Below, one piece after another: positions 5,453 to 7,038 of a stretch of 7,038 nt of DNA. The DNA is from Metabacillus rhizolycopersici (lineage in GTDB: Bacteria > Bacillota > Bacilli > Bacillales > Bacillaceae), in the NCBI RefSeq assembly GCF_020075705.1, contig NZ_JAIQUM010000138.1, positions 1 through 7,038 on the forward strand. Reading direction: 5' to 3'. Numbering within the stretch: the stretch's first letter is position 1; every line of letters starts with the position of its first letter. The position numbers and the translations under genes are program-made. Below the pieces are notes generated by a model. That model was not told where the DNA came from. It saw only the letters and a program-made list of their open reading frames with translations, and ran no database searches.

Positions 5453-5593
5453 TTAGTGCTTTTGCAGCTGGGTAGGAAGCATTTGGATCGAGTGATTTAA
5501 TGTGTCGAGCTTGTTTTCGATCCGATTTAGTAAATATAACGTGACGATGATTGGAAAGCCGACTTCACTAATGACTGATAACCATTGGTCCAT
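5453..5593 (-). CDS. yvrJ: YvrJ family small membrane protein
   Basis: The product is 46 residues from the ATG at 5593, which has AGAGGTG seven bases upstream. An earlier in-frame ATG at 5641 is rejected because its extension would translate the 3' arm of the hairpin at 5632-5660. One membrane helix (about 7-22, VISEVGFPIIVTLYLL) is followed by a charged amphipathic stretch RIENKLDTLNHSIQML (24-39) with heptad-like spacing. This matches the YvrJ family (DUF3xxx-type, about 45 residues), whose function is not established. The layout resembles short holin-like/UviB-type peptides: one helix, then a charged coil. It is the last gene of the trio and is followed by a terminator. Confidence 0.85.
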   Translation of the reverse strand: MDQWLSVISEVGFPIIVTLYLLNRIENKLDTLNHSIQMLPTQLQKH

Positions 5594-5631
5594 TGTTTCA
5601 CACCTCTTTTTCTCATATTTTGAAAAGGAAA

Positions 5632-5660
5632 GGGCTGACATGATCGTAATCTGTCAGCCC
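5632..5660 (-). terminator. Intercistronic stem-loop between DUF2922 gene and yvrJ
   Basis: GGGCTGACA (5632-5640) and TGTCAGCCC (5652-5660) form a perfect 9-bp stem with an 11-nt loop. On the minus strand the stem is followed by TTTCCTTTTC. It begins 10 nt after the DUF2922 stop. It looks like a leaky terminator or an mRNA 3'-end stabiliser that would make the first two genes more abundant than yvrJ. Confidence 0.6.
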
Positions 5661-5669
5661 AAAACCTAC

Positions 5670-5888
5670 TTATGCAAGTTCGATTTCTGTTACATTACGG
5701 TCAACGATTCGTGCGCCTTTTTTCGAGACAAATTCTCCGCCGTTCGTAATGAAAATATTTGCAGCTAGTATTTGGTCCATCGCTGTTGTTAGTGCTTGTT
5801 GGTCAACTGGATCGATGGGGGAATCAACGTTTACTTTCACCGTTTTCCCTTCCATATTTAAAAATAGAAGCTCTAATGTTTTCGCCAT
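5670..5888 (-). CDS. DUF2922 family small protein
   Basis: The product has 72 residues and no signal or membrane segment. The family pattern is clear: KTLELLFLNMEGKTVKVNV (3-21), then D-P-I-D, a helix around 28-44 (DQQALTTAMDQILAANIF), a GGEFVSKKGARIVDRN stretch (50-65) and TEIEL at the end. The ribosome site GGAGGAG lies about six bases before the ATG. DUF2922 is a Firmicute family of unknown function, regularly found next to DUF1659 and YvrJ genes. The likely fold is two beta strands, a helix and further strands. The C-terminal VDRNVT resembles VERNDT of the neighbouring DUF1659 protein. Confidence 0.88.
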   Translation of the reverse strand: MAKTLELLFLNMEGKTVKVNVDSPIDPVDQQALTTAMDQILAANIFITNGGEFVSKKGARIVDRNVTEIELA

Positions 5889-5918
5889 TTTCTCTCCTCC
5901 TCTCTATGTAGGAATGGT

Positions 5919-5963
5919 GAAGGAAAATGGAGCATGTCTAGTAACGACTCTCCCTTTTCCTTC
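5919..5963 (-). other. Intercistronic 14-bp inverted repeat between DUF1659 and DUF2922 genes
   Basis: GAAGGAAAATGGAG (5919-5932) and CTCCCTTTTCCTTC (5950-5963) pair at 13 of 14 positions around a 17-nt loop. No T-run follows in the direction of transcription, so it is unlikely to be a terminator. A processing or stabilising hairpin in the operon mRNA, or a relict of a repeat, is more likely. The 105-bp gap holds no open frame. Confidence 0.55.
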
Positions 5964-5993
5964 GTAAAGCTGGTCGTTTCTCTTTCCTCGTCG

Positions 5994-6212
5994 TTATTCC
6001 GTAATTTGATTTGTGTCGTTACGCTCGACAAATGCTAGTGTTTCAGTTTGTAAACTTCCAATTGCCTCTGCTACTTGAAGCAATTGATCTGCGGTTGCAG
6101 ATGTCTTAATGTTGTTGTAATTTTTGCGTTTGTAGATTTGCTTTCCTTTTTCATCCAAACCCATATCGAAAGCAAGTCTTAATTGAGATTCTAGTAATAC
6201 TTCAGCTGCCAT
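5994..6212 (-). CDS. DUF1659 family small protein
   Basis: The product has 72 residues and is soluble. It shows the family pattern: ESQLRLAFDMGLDEKGKQIYKRKNYNNIK (8-36, a beta hairpin around the GK turn), the SATADQLLQVAEAIGSLQ helix (38-55) and the tail ETLAFVERNDTNQI. The ATG has a near-ideal ribosome site, AAAGGAGGTGA, ending about six bases upstream, which suggests high translation. It is the first gene of the DUF1659-DUF2922-YvrJ unit. Function is unknown; the strict neighbourhood suggests the three proteins act together. Confidence 0.88.
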   Translation of the reverse strand: MAAEVLLESQLRLAFDMGLDEKGKQIYKRKNYNNIKTSATADQLLQVAEAIGSLQTETLAFVERNDTNQITE

Positions 6213-6677
6213 GCTCTCTCACCTCCTTTCACCCTTTATATATAGAAATGGAGGTGGTTGAGTAGCGTGGAAATTGAAATTTTTTAAAAAATCCTTCTCT
6301 GACTGCCATGATCAAACATATCACCTATTTTTCAAAAGGCAGTGAGTAAAAAAATCATGATGATTTCTCCGCAAAATAATCGTTCTCTTTATGTAAAAAA
6401 ATATTTCAATTGTTAATTTTTTATAAATTCGTGTAAATATAGAACTATTTTCCCGTTATAAAAGATATAATTGTTTCGTAAAAACCAACAAGATTCGACT
6501 TGTGTTTAAACAACGAGTTCCACAGAAAACCTACAACTTAGTACAATCCAGCATCAGGAACAAGTATTTATTCGTTCTATAGGGGGGGATATGACGTACT
6601 ATCTGCTTTCATGCTTTACCTAGTAATAAAGTCTTAGATATGGTCTAGTATTTCTGTTAAAAAGGGAGCTGATCTAA
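6213..6677. other. 465-bp AT-rich divergent intergenic region
   Basis: It separates the minus-strand trio from the plus-strand orphan. It contains the perfect 14-bp palindrome ATTTTTTAAAAAAT (6279-6292). On the plus strand there are weak promoter candidates: TTGTTA (6410-6415) with TAAATA (6434-6439) at 18-bp spacing, and a lone TATAAT (6466-6471). A run of seven G lies near 6582-6588. I found no convincing sigma-A promoter for the trio, so an alternative sigma factor is possible. No RNA family was recognised. Confidence 0.5.
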
Positions 6678-6860
6678 ATGGAAACGTTGAAGCATTATGT
6701 AAGAACAAATGTGAAACAAGTAACAGTTTCGGTTGATGATGGAATCGATATCACCATTGAAATTATCGATGGTCAAATTTTTTCTGTAAAAGTGGAAAAT
6801 GGCTTGCAACTCATTGACATTAAGACGGATTCAACTAAGCAAATGCAGTTCTTACATTAA
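6678..6860 (+). CDS. 60-residue hypothetical protein, beta-rich
   Basis: The ATG has AAGGGAG nine bases upstream. The protein has no membrane helix, signal peptide or cysteine. It consists largely of alternating hydrophobic/polar residues (QVTVSVDDGIDITIEI, then GQIFSVKVENGLQLIDI), giving about four short strands separated by DG or NG turns, with a basic N-terminus (KHYVRTNVK). I do not recognise a family. It stands divergent from the DUF1659-DUF2922-YvrJ unit. The good ribosome site and balanced codon use support a real gene. No strong terminator follows; an AT-only stem TAAATTT-GGGG-AAATTTA lies at 6872-6889. Confidence 0.65.
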   Translation: METLKHYVRTNVKQVTVSVDDGIDITIEIIDGQIFSVKVENGLQLIDIKTDSTKQMQFLH

Positions 6861-6925
6861 TAGTTGTTTTTTAAATTTGGGGAAATTTACTAAATGGAGA
6901 TATTGAATCGATTTATCCCGCATTA

Positions 6926-6997
6926 ACGGGCAGTAATACCCCCACCTCTAAGCTTGAGTGAATCACAAAGAGGCGAAGGTGGGGGATAACTGCCCGT
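6926..6997. repeat. 72-nt nearly continuous imperfect palindrome
   Basis: ACGGGCAGT (6926-6934) pairs with ACTGCCCGT (6989-6997), and CCCCCACCT (6939-6947) pairs with AGGTGGGGG (6977-6985), separated by a 4/3-nt internal loop. Further pairs CTT/AAG and GTG/CAC lie in the apex; CCTCT (6945-6949) and AGAGG (6969-6973) could extend or compete. Upstream CCCG (6917-6920) can also pair with CGGG at 6927-6930. The motif GTGGGGGATAA at 6979-6989 recurs as the last bases of the window (7028-7038), so the repeat appears to continue past the edge. It may be a transposon end or a dispersed structured repeat. Confidence 0.75.
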
Positions 6998-7038
6998 AAA
7001 AGCTAAGGTAAGTCTCGCTATCCATCAGTGGGGGATAA

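Noticed and set aside
5594..5641. Upstream ATG at 5641 for yvrJ, adding 16 residues
   Set aside because: The extension would translate the 3' arm of the 5632-5660 hairpin. The ATG at 5593 has a good ribosome site and matches family length.
5502..5967. Plus-strand open frames across the small-protein trio
   Set aside because: They cross intergenic hairpins and are antisense to recognised DUF genes.
6279..6366. ATTTTTTAAAAAAT palindrome and AAATCA/TGATTT hairpin as regulatory sites of the trio
   Set aside because: Low-complexity AT sequence gives such symmetry by chance, and no promoter could be tied to them.
6410..6471. Sigma-A promoter for the plus-strand orphan
   Set aside because: TTGTTA-18-TAAATA is weak, the TATAAT at 6466 has no -35, and both lie over 200 bp from the gene in a region where such matches arise by AT content.
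6591..6623. Ten-codon leader peptide (MTYYLLSCFT) after a run of seven G, upstream of the 60-residue gene
   Set aside because: Spacing from the G-run to the ATG is too short, and there is no attenuator hairpin or codon run of regulatory meaning.

Overview
The window looks like chromosome of a low-GC, endospore-forming-type Firmicute of the Bacillaceae (Bacillus in the broad sense). The grounds are AT-rich intergenic DNA, strong AGGAGG-type ribosome sites, CcpA-type cre boxes, and a trio of small Bacillaceae families (DUF1659, DUF2922, YvrJ). Almost all recognisable genes are on the minus strand. The exceptions are a 60-residue orphan near the right end and a possible transposase tail at the left edge.

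Layout, left to right. Positions 1-582 hold the end of a reading frame that may be an IS4-type transposase tail, an IS-end-like motif with a GGGG/CCCC palindrome, and copy A of a ~135-bp repeat carrying an 18-bp-stem hairpin. Positions 583-4983 are a nutrient-sensing module read right to left. It comprises a LytS-type sensor kinase (7TM/5TM-LYT, GAF, HisKA-LytS, HATPase), a LytTR response regulator translationally overlapped with it, a CstA-family transporter, and a small unrecognised protein just downstream of cstA. Positions 5018-5261 carry the kinase promoter region, crowded by a REP-like inverted repeat and copy B of the ~135-bp repeat. Positions 5384-6212 are the DUF1659-DUF2922-YvrJ trio with a stem-loop after each gene. 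Positions 6213-7038 are a long AT-rich intergenic region, the plus-strand orphan and a 72-nt nearly continuous imperfect palindrome at the right edge.

How the genes probably work together: the kinase/regulator/CstA arrangement parallels E. coli BtsS/BtsR and its target BtsT, a CstA-family pyruvate symporter. Two Arg and one Cys in the membrane domain have the same spacing as the pyruvate-pocket residues reported for BtsS. Upstream of cstA there are three RCATNNTAATC motifs at an exact 21-bp period, followed by a good -10 with a poor -35, then a perfect cre consensus over the expected start site. This is the layout expected of a promoter activated by a LytTR regulator and repressed by CcpA. 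A cre-like site also lies at the predicted start of the kinase transcript. The inferred circuit is pyruvate (or a related acid) sensed outside the cell, LytTR activation of uptake, and glucose repression at two levels.

The best-supported unusual features are the triple 21-bp operator, its overlap with the lytT terminator hairpin, the repeated 18-bp-stem hairpin element downstream of two unrelated operons, the intercistronic stem-loops of the small-protein trio, and the structured palindrome at the right edge. I found no tRNA, rRNA, CRISPR array or recognisable riboswitch.
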